NCBI RefSeq assembly: GCF_900497805.2
Contig: NW_020954611.1
Location: 1,458,793-1,522,792, forward strand
Direction of reading: 5' to 3'
DNA: 64,000 nucleotides
From: Vombatus ursinus
Lineage: Eukaryota > Chordata > Mammalia > Diprotodontia > Vombatidae
In this document: positions 12,801 to 27,800 of the stretch, piece after piece
Position numbering within the stretch: the first letter of the stretch is position 1
Layout: each line of letters begins with the position of its first letter
Notes under the pieces: model-generated
Databases searched by the model: none
What the model was told of the DNA's origin: nothing
The model's input: only the letters and a program-made list of their open reading frames with translations
Program-made: the position numbers and the translations under genes

Positions 12801-15800
12801 TCCTCTTATTCTTTTGTATTAATATTCTGCAGTCTATTGCAAATGTGGATCAAATGATCGCTTTTTGTAATTGAATAAGAGTTTTGGGAATTAAGTTCAT
12901 CTTCTGTAGACTCAGTCAAAGCATCTTCAAGATAATCCCATTGGCAAAACAGGACAATGAGGATGACCTGTACATTTTTCTATTCCCGTATGATTTTAAT
13001 TCCTTCTGTTCAGGCTCTTTTTGAAAGCTTTTAATTCCCTGTAATTTGGATATTATAGATATTTAATGTAGTTACATCTATTAAAAGCATTCTTAAATTT
13101 TTATGGTTAATGTTATCAACCAATCTATCAATAAAGCAATTACTATGTCCCAGACACTGGATGTATAGGATACACACAGAATAGATATACTTTGACTACA
13201 AAGTTCAAGACACCAGTAGCTGGCCAGACTGGGAAAAAGGCTTCCTGTAGAAGGTGGTATTTGAGCTGATTCTTGAAGGAAGACAGGTATTCTAAGAGGC
13301 AGAGGTAAAAAGAGCATTCTAAGTATGGGGTCCAGCCAGTGCAAAGGAACAGAGATGGGAAATGGAGCATTGTATGTGAAGGGCAGCAAGCAGGCCAATG
13401 TAGCTGGGCCATAGAGTGCCCGAAAGAGAGTGATATGTAAGAAGCCTAGAAAAATAGGAAGGGGCCAGGTCATGAATTTTAAGTGTCAAATAGAGGCATT
13501 TGTATTTGATTCTAGAGGTGATAGGGAGACACTGGGGTTTAATTGGAGCAGGAGAAGGGAAGGTGACATAAGCAGACCTGTGCTTTAGGAAAATCACTTT
13601 GGCAACTGAGTGGAGATTGGATTCAGGAGGGACCTGAGGTAGAGAGACCAATTTGAAGACTGTTACAGTAGTCTAGGCAAGAAGTGAGGAGGCCTGTGGC
13701 AGCTAGGTGGTACAGTGGATAGAGCACCGGCCCTGAAGTCAGGAGGATCTGAGTTCAAATCCAGCCTCGGACCAAACACTTAACACTTACTAGCTGTGTG
13801 ACCCTGGGCAAGTCATTTAACCCCAATTGCCTAAAAAAAAAAAAAAGTGAAGAGACCCAGCACTCCATGGTGGTGGATATGTGGTTTGAGAGAAGGGGTC
13901 ACATATGAGAGATATCATAGAGGTAGAAACAGGATTTGGCAGCTGATTTAATAAGACATGAGAATGAAGAGTCAAATACCATACTGCAGCACTGGCTTTA
14001 CTTTGACATATTCTTCCCGATTCCCAGGACTACGTGAGTTGCTCTCCATTGCCACTTCCAGACTCTTCTTTTACCACCGTCACTCGGTGACCTCTTGACT
14101 TTCATTCAATGCATATATATTGTATTACCAGAATTCTGGTAGATGTTGTCAGTCACCCTACAGGATACTCCCTTTTTCTTCCTGGAGTTCAGTGCCTGGG
14201 CTCAGAGTCTTTCTCTCTGCTTCAACTCCTGTCCTATACATGTTGATGCTCCCTCAAACACCTCAGCCACACGGATTGTAGCTTACCTGTTTCACATTTA
14301 CTATTCCTCCCCACCTTAGCCATGCACAGAGCTGTCGTACGTTTGATCTTGCCATCACCCACAAATGCATCACTTCTATATTCATAAGGGAATTCTGAAA
14401 TTCCCTTATCTGACCACAGTCTGTTGTCATTTCATCTTTCACTCTATCTTGCAACCCCAAACCCTATTCTTTGTTCGTACTATCACCTTCCTTCAACCCC
14501 TCAATCCTCTCCCAGGCCATCACCCCTGTACCAGCTACTCTCTCCTCTCTTCCCCATCTTGACCCTTGGTGAACTGGTTCACCTCTCCGTTGTCTTCTCT
14601 TTGAGTCTTTTGCCCCCTTATCATACCACTAAACTTGCCCTGCAAAGCCTCAGCCTTGGAGCTTCAACTATTCCCATCATCTGCCTTCACTTGTGCATAT
14701 ACGCTGCTGAACGAAGCTGGAGAAAATCACAGAACTATGCTGACTGGTCCACTACAGATTTTTGTTATATAACCTTAACTGAGCCATCATTATTGCACAG
14801 CAATCCTTTTATACATCCCTAATTGATTCTCTGTCCTTCTCACTACAACAGCTCTTCCAAACCTTTTCATCCTGTCTCAAACCTTTCCTCCCACCCTTAG
14901 CTGAGAACCTTGCCTCATATTGAGATGGGTAAGGGAGAGGAGTGTTGGGGTGATGGCCTGGGAAAGCCCTGAGGATTAGAGGAATTAGAAGTTGTGATAA
15001 AAATGAAGAATAGTGTTAAGGGTCAAAAGACATAGGGAGAAACGAAATGACAAAAGGTTATGATCACATGGAAGAATTTCAGAGTTCATGAATATAGGAG
15101 TGAAACACTTATGGGTGATGGTGAGCTCAAGGGTATGATCATTCTCGTATATAGCTGGAGTGGAGGAGTAGTTGTGGAAATTGAGAAGAATAAAAAACTG
15201 GGAAGTTAGTATATTTCAGGGAACATGAACATGCATATTGAAGTCAACTGGTATGAGAGTATGAGTTGAGGTAGAGAGGAAGACTGTGTGCCAGCTACTG
15301 AACTCGCTGAGGAACGAGGAAGAAGGTCTTGGAAATCAGTAGACAGTGGCCGCCAGGATCTGGATTAGTGATAAGTCTGAATAGTGTAAGACTGAAGAGG
15401 AAAAGTGTCTGAGTGGTGCTGGTAAAAGTAAAGTCTGAAGCTGGTAATGGAGGAATATTCTGATTCTCCCATTGGGACCGGTGAGTCTAGTGATAAGAGA
15501 GAAGGTATGCTCTGAACTGGAAAGGGTGGCCATGGACATAACATAGTACTGTAAGGAGTGAGCCAGGTCTCATTGAGTGCCACAAGATGGAAGGGGTGAG
15601 AAAGGAAGAATTTTAAAATCAGAGAAAGTTTAATTATGAAAAAGGCATTCCAGAGGACATAGTAGAAAAGGGCAGTCAGATCTTGAGTGGGACATGTGGG
15701 GATGGGAATGAGGAAGCAGATAGGTGAGGTTGGGTAAGAGAATTGCTTCTTTGGCAGTTGGTGGTTCAATGTCACTGGGATCGGGAGACTTACTAGGGAT

Positions 15801-18800
15801 AAGAGTATACTAAACATTGCAGAATAAATCAGGCCAGAGTTTTGGTGGGGGAGAGGTGCACAGAGGGAGGCTTAACTCTATGGCAGGTGGTCTTGCTCTG
15901 TTCTGGCAGGTATGGGCAGCAGGTGGTATGTTCTGACCCCACTTGACACCTGATGGTGGGGAGCAAAGCTTTTTATGCTGTAATGATCTGTTTCCAGTAC
16001 AGTTTGTGGCATTCTCAAAGATGTTTGGTGGAGAGAAAGAGAGATTCCAAGTGTGTATAATAGATAAATTGTCTGTTAGTTTATATAGTGAGCTCACTGG
16101 TATATAATTTTGATTATTCTTTGTAGATCTTAAAATTTTGCAAACTGTAGTAATATATTGTGCATTTCTCCCTTTTGCTTAATTTACATGACCTCCCTTT
16201 TTTTAAACGTTGCTTAAAATTACATCATTTGGTAAATCTGGGCTTTTTAAGAATAATTTTCCTGTAATTTCTGAGGGAAATTAACTATTCTTTAATTGCT
16301 GTCATAAACCTCTCTGTTTCTGTAAACATATCCATTTGACTTGTTGATCTAGTTCATGTAGTTACTGCCAGTGAGGAAAATCTTCTAAAGCTACAATTAG
16401 GTCTTACTCATTCCATAGGTTTTGTTGTGAGATAAATCACTTTTGGTTATACTCAACAAATCTGATGATCTGTTATCAATCTTATCGTTATTTGTGACAT
16501 GAGGACTTTTTGTTCCAACAATATTTATATAAATATTTAATTTGTTTGTCATGTGCTCTGAAAACATCAATCTTCTTCCCTTTTGACAAAAAAGTATTCA
16601 TCTTTGAATTGCTGCGCTAGATGATGAGTCTTATGTTTCATTAACAAGTTTTTGACCAAGAGAGACAAATATGGTGAAACCTGTGTCTTTGTTAGATTAT
16701 TTTGGCAGCTGTATAGAAGATGGATTAGAGAAGGGAGAGGATGGCAGTAGGGAGACCAGGTCAGAGATTCTTCCAATAATCTGTGCAGAAAGTAAGAATG
16801 ACTTGAACAAGGGTGATGGTCCTGTGAGTCAAGAGGGGGAGGCAGACGTGAAAGACTTTGGGGAGAGGAATTAGCAAGACCTTGTAAATGAATATGGAGT
16901 GAGGATAAGGATAAGGGAAGAAGAATCACAGATAATTCTGATATTTTGAACATAGGTGCCTGGGGAGGATTGTTTCATCAGCAAAATTAAAGAAGTTAGG
17001 TAGAGGAGAAATTAAAGGGAGAAGATAATCTGTCCTATTTTGAGTGTGCAGAGTGTTGTGTGACAACGGGAGATGTAAGGGGAAGTGTACAACAATCAAG
17101 TCATGTTACCAAGTATTTATTGAGCTTTTACTGTGTGCTGAGCGCAGTGCTGGGGTTACAGACAAAGGCACAAAAACAGCTTCTGTCCTCAAGGAGCTTA
17201 CGTTCTAGTGGAGAAGACAATACATAAATAACTAGGAACATATAATAAAGTAGATAAAAGATAATCTACTGAGAGGTCAGGAGAATTCAGGATCAAGGAA
17301 ATGCCATTAGATTTGGAAATTAAGAAAAACAATGGTAACTTTGGAGAGGGAAGTTTTGATTGATGGGTTGAGAAGCCAAATTGCAGAGGTTTCAGCAGTG
17401 AGTGAGAGGAGAGAAAGTACAGGCATCTAGAATGGACAACTTTCTCCAGGAGTTTGGCCATTAAGGGGAGAAGAGGTATAAGATAACTAGCTGAAGTAAT
17501 AGAATCAAGGGAGGGCTTAAAAAAAAAAAACAAAGTGGGGGAAGGTATATTTATAGGCAGCGGGAGCCAGTAGATAGGGAGATAGTGAAGATAAGAGAGA
17601 CAGTGGAGATAATAGTGGGGACAAGAAGTTGGAGAGGTCAGGAGTGGATGGATCAAGGGTACATGTACAAGGGTTTGCTTTTTCAAAGAGGACTACCTCT
17701 TCATTTGAGACTGGAGTGAAAGAGGAAGTAGTGTGAAGGAGGAGGTAGTGGAGGAAAATGTCTGAATGATTTGACATGTGGAGGGGAGAAGAGGCAGTTC
17801 TCAGCAAGAGACCTCATCAGGCAGTTGGAGATTTGGGACTGAAATTTAGGGGAGAGATATGGATCTGAATAAATAAATTTGAGTAATTTCTATATAAAGA
17901 TAATAGTTGAACCCATGGAATAAGATAGACTCAATCAAAGGAGGGTTTGCAAAGAGAAAACAATGCAGCCCCTGACAGAACTATGGGGGACCTTCTTTAG
18001 GGAGTGGGAATGAATGAAAGAATTTTTTAAAATGTATTAAGCACTTATTATGTGCTAAGCATTGTGCTAAGGACTGAGAATAGAGTGAGAATGAAAACAA
18101 CAGGTGGATAGGAAGGAGAAACAGGAGGGAACATTATCTTGAAAGCCAATGGATTCATTATCCATACACACTGAATTGAGGCCATCTCCTCCTTGTTTAA
18201 GTTTGGTATCTGACTCACTGGTTTCTTCTCTTCTCTCTCTCTTCTACCTTTATAACAGGGGACTTCAACATTCGTGTCAGTGCGCTCTCAAAAATCCAAC
18301 CTTTCAGTTCCTTAGTCTCCTTAAATCCCATGACCTCCTCGTCTATCTCAGCCACAGACAGAAATGTTTATACCCTGGATTTCACCACTAACCCTAAGAG
18401 TTTTATTTCCATAATCAAAAACTTCTCAATCACTTCCTGTCTATTATTCAGCCTCTTCCTATTATTCCTCCTAAACCTCTTCACCCTCATTGTGACCTCC
18501 AATCCCCGCCGCTCCTCAGAACTTCTCAGGCTGTTCCCCCTCATATGACTTCCTTTCTTTCCTGGTCTCAAACATGTAATTAACAGGTTCAACTTGACAT
18601 TGTCCTCTCATTTTGAATATCTTGCCTCTTTGGCCTAGTTCTGCTCATCTCTTGCCAAACCCCAGCCTTTGATTACTCTCACCATTGACCTCTCCTGCTA
18701 CTCATGGCATTGCTGTATAGAGCTAGAAGAGGTCATACAATTGAGCTGTCTGGCTGCAATACAAATTTATGTTGTCTGCCTCCAACTGGGCCTTCATAGA

Positions 18801-21800
18801 AACATGACACTCCTTTTACTCTTCCCTAATTGATTCTTTGTCCCATCCTCCACAGAAGCTATTCCAAATTTTCTCTTCGTTCATCAAGTCTCGCATAACT
18901 CTTTTTCTCACCTTCAGCCTAGGGTCTAACGTGTTACTGTCCTGGGGGAAAAAAAAAAGTTGGCATCCCCATGATATTGCTCTTTTCCCTTTTTCTTCAT
19001 CCCAGAACATCACCCTCTGATTTCTGATAGAGAAGTAGCCCTTTTACTTGATAAGGCCATACACATATAATTTTTAAAAAATTAATTCTGAAGATGATAA
19101 AGAAGAGCATTACACAGCATATATACAGTAGAACAACAACAACAAAATTCACAATTTCATGAATTACTTTGAATTACCCATGAACTACTCGCTTCTTTTT
19201 TAAAAGCATATAATAAATTCCACATATTATTTTCAAAACTGTCCTCCTGGTCTATACTTCTTTCTGAACTTCTGCTCTTCATTTTGAAGAAACGTTTCAG
19301 TGTCCCTCTTTTTTGGTATTACTATTAGTAACCTCCACTTGTCCTCAAAACCTTTTGCCTTAATTAAAAACCAAGAGAAGGAAAAAAAAAAGCCCGAACT
19401 CTGTGACAAATAAGCCTGGTCACACAAAACAAATCTACACGCTAGCCATGTCCAAAAATTTACATTTCTTTCTGCACCTTGAGACCATCAGTTTTCTGCC
19501 TGGAGGAAAGCAACATGCTTCATCATAGGTCCTCTGAAGACATGGCTGGTCATTGCATTAAATTAGATAGAGTTCTTAACTTTTCAGAGTTGTTTTTCTT
19601 TATAATCTTCGTGTACTTGTATTAATTGTTTTACTAGTTTTGCTCACTTCACTTTGCATTATTTCATGCTACCTAGGATTATTTGAGACTATCTTTTTTG
19701 TCATTATTTGTGGCACAATAATATTTTATTGTATTCATATATAATCTATTCAGCAGTTCTCCAACTACAGGAAATCTAAAATTACCCCCCCCCACCCTTT
19801 AGATTTAGTTTCTTTTTTTTTTCTTTTAATCCCTCATTCAGGATCAATAATTTTGTTTTGTTTAAGATTATTCCCTCCCTGGTATTATCCTCACTCATAA
19901 CGCCTTCCAACTATCCTCATTTGTTTCCCTGTTGAGATTGATGTGTTTCTACAACAGATTGTTGTGCATTTAACTTTCCCTTGTCTATTTCATGTAAGAG
20001 TGAGTTTTCATCATGTGACTGCACCCACAATCTCTTCTTCCTTGTTTCTTTGCTCTTCTCACCCTTTCCAGTTAAATAGCACCCATTCCAGAAAAATAGC
20101 AAGTTCCAACCACTTCCTCTTTCCTAACACTAATATACTTTTTACCTTCCTTTCTCTCTTGCCTTTTAAAACCCTTAGAAAAAACTAATTTACCCAAGGT
20201 TCCCTGTTTTTCTTATTTAACTTACTCTAAATTCATTAATGTTCTGCAGAAATACTGGTTTCTTCTTAGCCCTTCATCATTGTATAGCCTCTTCCAATGA
20301 CTCAAATAAAATAAATCTTTCTGAGTTCCTCTTAATTCTGTGTTGGTACTTCAGATTTCCTCCTCACTTCTTTTCATCAGAAATGCTTCAAGATCCTCTC
20401 ATCCAGTAAAGGTTCATTTTCCCCACTGGAATTATAATCTGCTTTTGGTATAATCAACTTTTTTGGTTGTAAGTCACTTTGTCTTTTGGAATATCGTATT
20501 TCAAGATTTCTTTACACTTATGATTGAAGCTGCCATCTCTTAGGATCCTAACTGTTGTTGCTTGGTATTTGAACTTTCTTTCTGGATGTTTGCAGTATTC
20601 TTTCTTTGACATGGGAGCTCTGGGTCTTGGCCATTACATTCCTGGAACTTTCTTTTTAGAGTTTCTTTCAGGAGGTAATTGGTGGATTCTTTCAATCTTT
20701 ACTTTGCCCTCTAGTTCTATAGTTCTGGACAGTTTTCATTTATTAGTTCCTGAAATATAGTGCCCAATTTCTTTGTTTTTTAATTATGGTTTTCAGGGAA
20801 TCCATTTAATCCATCAGTGATCTCCCCTTGATCTATTTTCCTCACGAGTTATTTTTTATATCAGATATCTTATATTGTCTTTTTTTTTTTTCCAGTCTTT
20901 TGATTTTGTTCTAAATATTTACCTCAGTGAGAGGCTGAGTCGAGGGTGGTTGGCACAAGGGCATGACTTCCAGGAGCATTCAGCTGCATGGGAGATAACC
21001 CAGATATGAGGATTGCAAGTGTAAGGTAACAGTGGTAAGACAAGGGACTTGTGATGGGAGTAAGTACACAGTTGAACTAGTTAACTATAGAAAAAGAATG
21101 AAGAGTAGAAAGTGAATCCAGAGCAAGAGCAAGAGCCTAGAAGAATATGAAAGGACATTGAGGAGCTGGAGGTCAAGGTAAGGATAAAATCTAAGTTTAG
21201 AAGGAACAAGACACCATAAGGGATGAAAAGGCAAGAGATTATGATCAGAATTAAACATCATGGAGCAAGAACATGGTGAGTTGAAAGATAGGATCACCTC
21301 CTGGTGGAAATCTAGGCAATAAAATGAACAGTCATATAAATTTTATTTATTTAAGAGACCTCAATAAAGGGTAGTACAAGATGAAGAGAGATAGATTCAA
21401 GGCAGGGGGAAGTGTAGCTTGTGAGGGGTGGGTCTTATTATCTGGAGCATTGTCTTAAATAAGCCGATTTCTTCATATGTAAAATGAGAGAAATGCTTAT
21501 GCTATCTATCACATAGGGGCTTTGTGAGAAAAGCCCCTTATATTTCATAAAGAGGTATCAAATGTGAATTATTATTGCTGTTAGGAAAATAGTTCCTTTT
21601 TCTAAATAGATGTTAAACACATAAAAGTATGCTAATAATTGTGTTATGAGACACAGTGTGGTAAAATAGACAAGGGGACAACCTTGGGGTCAGGAAAACC
21701 TGGATTCAAGTTCTTCCTCTGACACATATTTGGTATGTGACCGTGAATAAGTTACTTAACCTCTCACTTTGAGGCAAACCTCAAAGACTATAAGCCTTCA

Positions 21801-24800
21801 TTATCTACATCAATAGAAAGTATTTCTACATTTGGGGTTCTCCACATTGGTAAAATCATAGGTCTGGACAAAATAATAGATGTGTCACCAACATTGAAGA
21901 AAAGAGGTTTGATTGCAGGATAGATTAAGATCATAGTTATTTGGTATATTGATGTACCTTCAAATAAATTGTGTACAAGATGCCATTTAGCTATAGTGAC
22001 TTAAATGTCCACTAGTATGTTGTCCTTAAGGTATATATATTTAACATTAAGAGTTTGTGTGCACTTTTTACATTTGGGAAAGAAAGCTTTTATTTTTTTT
22101 TTCTTTCAGAACCTGTGTGGTGTCCGTATCTCCTTGTTCCAAGGGCTGCCTTAGCTTTAAAAGCATTCTTGCTACACCAGCCATGGAATGAACAGTATTC
22201 TTTGGACATTTCACATGTGTAAGGCTTTTACATTTTCATTTATTTTTTCCTAGTTTTTATTCAGTGTTTGAAGGAAGTCATAAAATTGGCTCACATGTGT
22301 AGGGCCTAAAAGAAATAAGGAGACTAAGGGAATAAAGTAAAGAAATATGAAATAGTGTAATAGAAGCTTGGGGACAAGGTTAAATGGGAATTGTCAGTAC
22401 ATTTATTGCTCTCAGATGTTTAAGATGTTTGTAGTTTCTTAATATTGGGTAGTCAGAGGACTTAGAATGTATGGAAAGGAGTGTGAGTTGGGATAGTGAA
22501 GACTTTGTAGGCTAAACAAAAATTTGGGGCCCATTTATTAAAAATCATTCATAATGAGACTGATTTTGAGATTGTTAAGTAAGCCTTTATTTATTGAATA
22601 CCTATAGTATTGTAGGTGATACAGAAGATAAAAGACATAAGTGAGTGATATTCAGCATAGGACAGTAGAGATTTCTCTTAGGGATCTCTAAATAATTTAT
22701 TTACATAGATTGCATAGTTGCTGACTGTCCACAAAGGTATAATGAAAGCATACCTGGTCTTCATGAAATATTCATTTTCTTCTTTAAAATCCCATAACAA
22801 AAATTATTTATTGAGGCTATTTTTTCTCCCATGAGGCAAAAAAATAAGTTTATTTAGGTTAAAAGCAGACATTAAAAATGTTAGCTAAGACTCCTAGAGT
22901 CAGAACCAAGATGACCAAGTAGAGGAAGTACTCAACTGAGCTCTCCCAACATTCCCCTCCAAACAATTTAAAAGTAATGCCTCAAATCAATTTCTGGGAT
23001 GACAAAACCAACAAAAGGTCAGAGTGAGACATTCTTCCAGCCCAAGGTAACTTAGGAAGTCAGAAAGAGATGTCTTTGACACAATAATGGAGGCTAGCCT
23101 AGAGTTCACGTGTGGAGGAAGCAGCCTAGCAGTGCCAGATTTCAAACTATATAATAAAGCAGTAATCATGAAAACAGTCTGGTACTAAGAAATAGAATAG
23201 TGGATCAGTTGAATAGATTTGATACACAATACATAGTAGTAAATGAGCATAGTAATCTAGTGTTTGATAAACCCAAGGATCCAAGCTTTAACATAAGCAT
23301 TTGACAAAAATTGCTGGGAAAAAAATCGGAAAGTAGTTTGGAAAAAACTTGACATAGACCAACATCTCACACCACGTAGCAAAATAAGATCAAAATGGAT
23401 AACTGATCTAGATATAAAGGGTGATATCATAAGTAAGTTAGGGAGCATAGAAAAATTTACTGTGAGATAAAGAGGATCATGGGAAGTAAAATGAAATCAG
23501 AAAGGTTGTGCAGAAAGAAAACCACTTCAGCCAAAATTAGAGGGAAAGCAGGAAACTGGGAACAAAATGTTTACAACATTTTTCTGATAAAGGCCTCATT
23601 TCGCAAACATATAGGAAACTAAGCCAGATTTATAAAAATAAAAGCCATTCTCCAGTTAATAAATGATCAAAGGATATGAACAGGTAGTTTTCAGAAAAAG
23701 AAATCAGAGCTATCAATAATCACATCAAAAAATGTTCCAAATCACTATCAACTATAGAATTGCAAATTAAAATAACTCTGAGATACCACCTCATACCTGT
23801 CAGATTGGCTAATATAACACAAAAGGAAAATAACAAATGCTGAAAGGGATGTGGAAACATTGGGACAATAATGCACTGTTGGTGGAGTTGTGAACTAGTC
23901 CAACTATTCTGGAGAACAATATGGGCCTATGCTCAAATGGCTTTAAACTGTGAATATCCTTTGATTCAGCAATACCACTACTAGGTCAAAAGGATCTACC
24001 TGTACAAACATATTTATAGCAGCTAGTTTTGTGCTGGCAAAGAATTGGAAATTGAGGAGATGCCCATGGATTTGGAGAATGGCTGAAAAAGTTGTGGTAT
24101 ATGATTATAACAGAATACTATTATGCTATAAGAAATGACAAGCAGGTGGTTTTCAGAAAAACCTGGAAAGACTTACACAAACTGATGCAAAGTGAAGTGA
24201 GCAGAACCAGGAGAACATTGTACACAATAACAGCAATACTGTATGGTGATCAACTGTGAATGACTTAGCTATTTTCAGCAATACAATGATCCAAGATAAT
24301 TCCAAAGGACTCATGGTAAAAAATGCTATCTACCTCCAGAGAGAGAACTAAAGAACTCTGAGGCACAGTGAAGCATATTTTTTCACTTTCTTTTTCTTCT
24401 TTTTTTTGCTTTCTTTTGCAATATGGCTCATATACAAACATGTTTTGCATGACTTCACGTGTATAATCACTATCATATTGCTTGCCTACTCAATGAGTGG
24501 GAGAAGAGTAGGAGGGAGGGAGAGAATTTGGAACTCAGAATTTTAAAAAATGAATAAAAAAATTAATGTAATTGGGAAATATTTAACAAAATAAAAATAT
24601 ATTGTAAAAATGTTAGGTAAGATTAAATAGGTTGTTGATATTTTAATTTTTTGTTGAAACTATGCTCAGAAGGTTCTCTAGAAAGAGTAAAATTTCTAAT
24701 GGGGCATTATAAGAGTTTAATTTTGAATTGTATTCTGAACTCTGACTTTAAAAAAGAATTCCCAAATTTCTTTCCTTTAATTTCAACAAATCTTGACTGT

Positions 24801-27800
24801 TACTGTCAAAATATTTTTCAACCTCCTCCCATTCTGTTAAATCTATCTGTGATACTTAAAAGATCATGGAGAATGATGTAAATAAACCAAACAAATATTT
24901 GTCCCACCCTTCAGAAAGGGAAGAAAATGGAACCCAGAAAATATAGGCCCTTGAATTCCTTTCCTGGCAAAATTCTAAAATATTTTTATAGGGATTGTTA
25001 GTGAACATTTAGAAAAGAAAGTCATAATGCTCATGAAGAGCCAGTAGTGACTTCATCAAAAACCAAACTACCTTATTTCCTTTTGTTTCTACACTGATAG
25101 ATCAGTATAGAATTCTTTTCTTGAGACACGTACCATGTGTGAGCTCAAAGGCCCTAATAAATATCTTGCAGAAAATACTCACAAATATTTTCTTTAAATA
25201 GGTTTTCATATGAACTGGCCATGTGCATGTATACTGTAGTTAAGAATTAGATAATTGTGGCTTATGAGAAAATATATTAATTTCAAATCTTTTCTACAGT
25301 GACTATCCAGAAAATGAAGATGTTAAAAATCAGCTTCAAGAACAGTTGAATTCGTTGTCTAAGTAAGCATTCTTTAAGTATATTTTGTTTGAAGAAATGA
25401 AACTGTGAAAGAGCAATGCAGGGTAATTTATTTTCTAAATTTTATACTACTGTAAGTATAAAATATTTTGTTTCTTGAGAACCAGCTCCTTTAGAAAACT
25501 TGATTTTGTCATTTCTGCTGTGACAGAGAAATCTATAGTAAGCAAGTTAATATTTCAGTATTAAATTGCTCTGATAATATCATAGAAATAGAAAGTTTGT
25601 AGGAAGTTAGTAAAAATTAAAATGAATTCCTTTTGTTTATTATAGACATTGGCCTATAGAATTGTTATTTAGTAATTTAATTGTGCTTGGATTTGTTATG
25701 TTTCATCATTCAAAATATCTTAATATCAATATCTAGATACTATTGTTTATATTTGAAACTAATACAGATTTTTTAAAAAAATCTCTGCCCTTGTTTGACT
25801 TGGATTAATAAAGGATAAAGCTCACATTTAGTTATATTAACACCGTTGCTTTCTTCTTCAGATGACCTAGAACAATTTCAAAAACAATACTGACATTTAC
25901 TGTTCTTTGCATATTCTATGCCTGAAAATTGTCAAAATAATAATTATACCAATAATTATGTTATTCCTATAATTTTACTATCTTTTTGTAAATCATGAAT
26001 TTGAAATATTACAATAGTTAACCAATGTGAAGAGAATCTTATAGCACCATGCAGTAGCTTATAGGGACTACAACACCCACCCTAAAATGTACATTCCAGG
26101 TATGAATTACCAAGCGGGCAAAGTGTGGAATTTGTACTTAAATATCTAAGTGTACTTAAATATCTAAGTTTAAGCTTTGGTGAAGTTTCAGAGTTATGGA
26201 ATCATAATTTCTTTGTCTTTCTCAGGTTCTGAATCTACTTATTTTGCATAGGATTTTTTACTACAAAAATATGTGTCTAGTAACTTTCTTCCAACAACTT
26301 GGAATTCTTATTCCCCTACTGTTTAACTCAAATTTTCTGTCTTCTGTTGATATGGTTTCCTATTTGCAGCGATCTAAAGAGGCTCTTACTTGATCCTGAA
26401 TTTACAGTTTTGCAGAGATGCCTGCTTGTTGCAAGGTAACATTGTATACTTGATGGATTTTTGTAATCTTCAGACTAGGCCCAATGAATAATTTTGCTTT
26501 TGTTTTTCTTTGAGTTTTTTTACGAGCCATAGTATCCAGAGTTGGAAGAAACATCAGATATCATCTGACTCAGTGCCTTCATTTAGTTATGACATAAATC
26601 CTCTTGTTAACTTAGAGAAGTTTTAGATCACTGCTAATTTATTCATTTACTTTTGTTTTATTAATTTTTGAATGTATTTCCTCCTTCTGCTACCTAGAGT
26701 GCTGGCCCTTTTAACAAAGATTTAAAAAGAAAAATGTAGTTAAATCAGAACACATAAAATATGTGTGACATGATACACAATATTCTCTGACCTCTGCAGT
26801 GAAGGAGAATATATGTATTTTCTCATCTCTTTTCAGGGACCAAGCTTAGTCATTATTATTAGACAGCATTCACTTTCAGTTTTTTTTCTTTTGACATTGT
26901 TTCCTAATCTGCTTACATCAGTTGGTGTAAGTCTTCCCATACTTCTCTGAATTCTTCATATTCATCATTACTTATGGAGCATTAATATTCTATTATACTC
27001 TTGTACCATAATTTTATTTTCAGTTGTATGCTATCACAAAAAGTGATGCTGTGAATATTTTGGTGAATATAGGACTTTTCTTTGTCTTTGACTTCCTTAG
27101 GTTATATGCCTAACAGTCGGACTCCGAGTAGGTAGATAGGGGTTTTTGGTCACTTTCTTAGCATAATTCCAAATGGTTTTCCAGAATATTTGCACCCATT
27201 TCATAGTTCCATCAATTTTGTATTTGTGTGCTTGTCTTTCTGTAGCCCTTGCAACATTGACTTTTGTCAAGTGAAACAATTCCAGCTCATTGTTAGAGAA
27301 ACAGTATGTGCCTACATATATAGGCATATATAAACAAATGTGATTGGGTAGGGGCAGGGGATGCAATAAGGGAGATTGGGAAAGGCTTCTTGTAGAAGGT
27401 GGCAGTTGAATTGAATCTTGATAGAAACTAGGAATTAGCAGAAGCAAGGGTGAGTATAGAGGGTACTCCAAGCATAAGGGTTAGCCAGTGCTGAGGTACA
27501 GAGATCAGAGGTGGAGTTTTATTTATGAAGAACAATAAGAAGGCCAGTTTGGCTAGACTTATAAAGCCCATAAAGGAGAGTAATCCATAATAAGGCTGGA
27601 ATGGTAGGTTGGGGCTGAGCTTGGTTGCGAAGGATTTGAAATGCCCAACTGAAGAGTTTATATTTGCTCCAGAGGGAGGTAATAGCTAACAAGCATCAAC
27701 AATGACAATATTTACTAAACACTTACTGTATGCAAAGCACTGTGCTGAGCACGGGAGAGATAAAAACAGTTTCTCTTCTCATGGACTGCCCATTCTGGGG

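Noticed and set aside
13093-13651. Overlapping minus-strand frames of 89-126 codons
   Set aside because: They run through the 3' UTR of an L2/CR1 LINE; non-coding repeat text also present at 27.4 kb.
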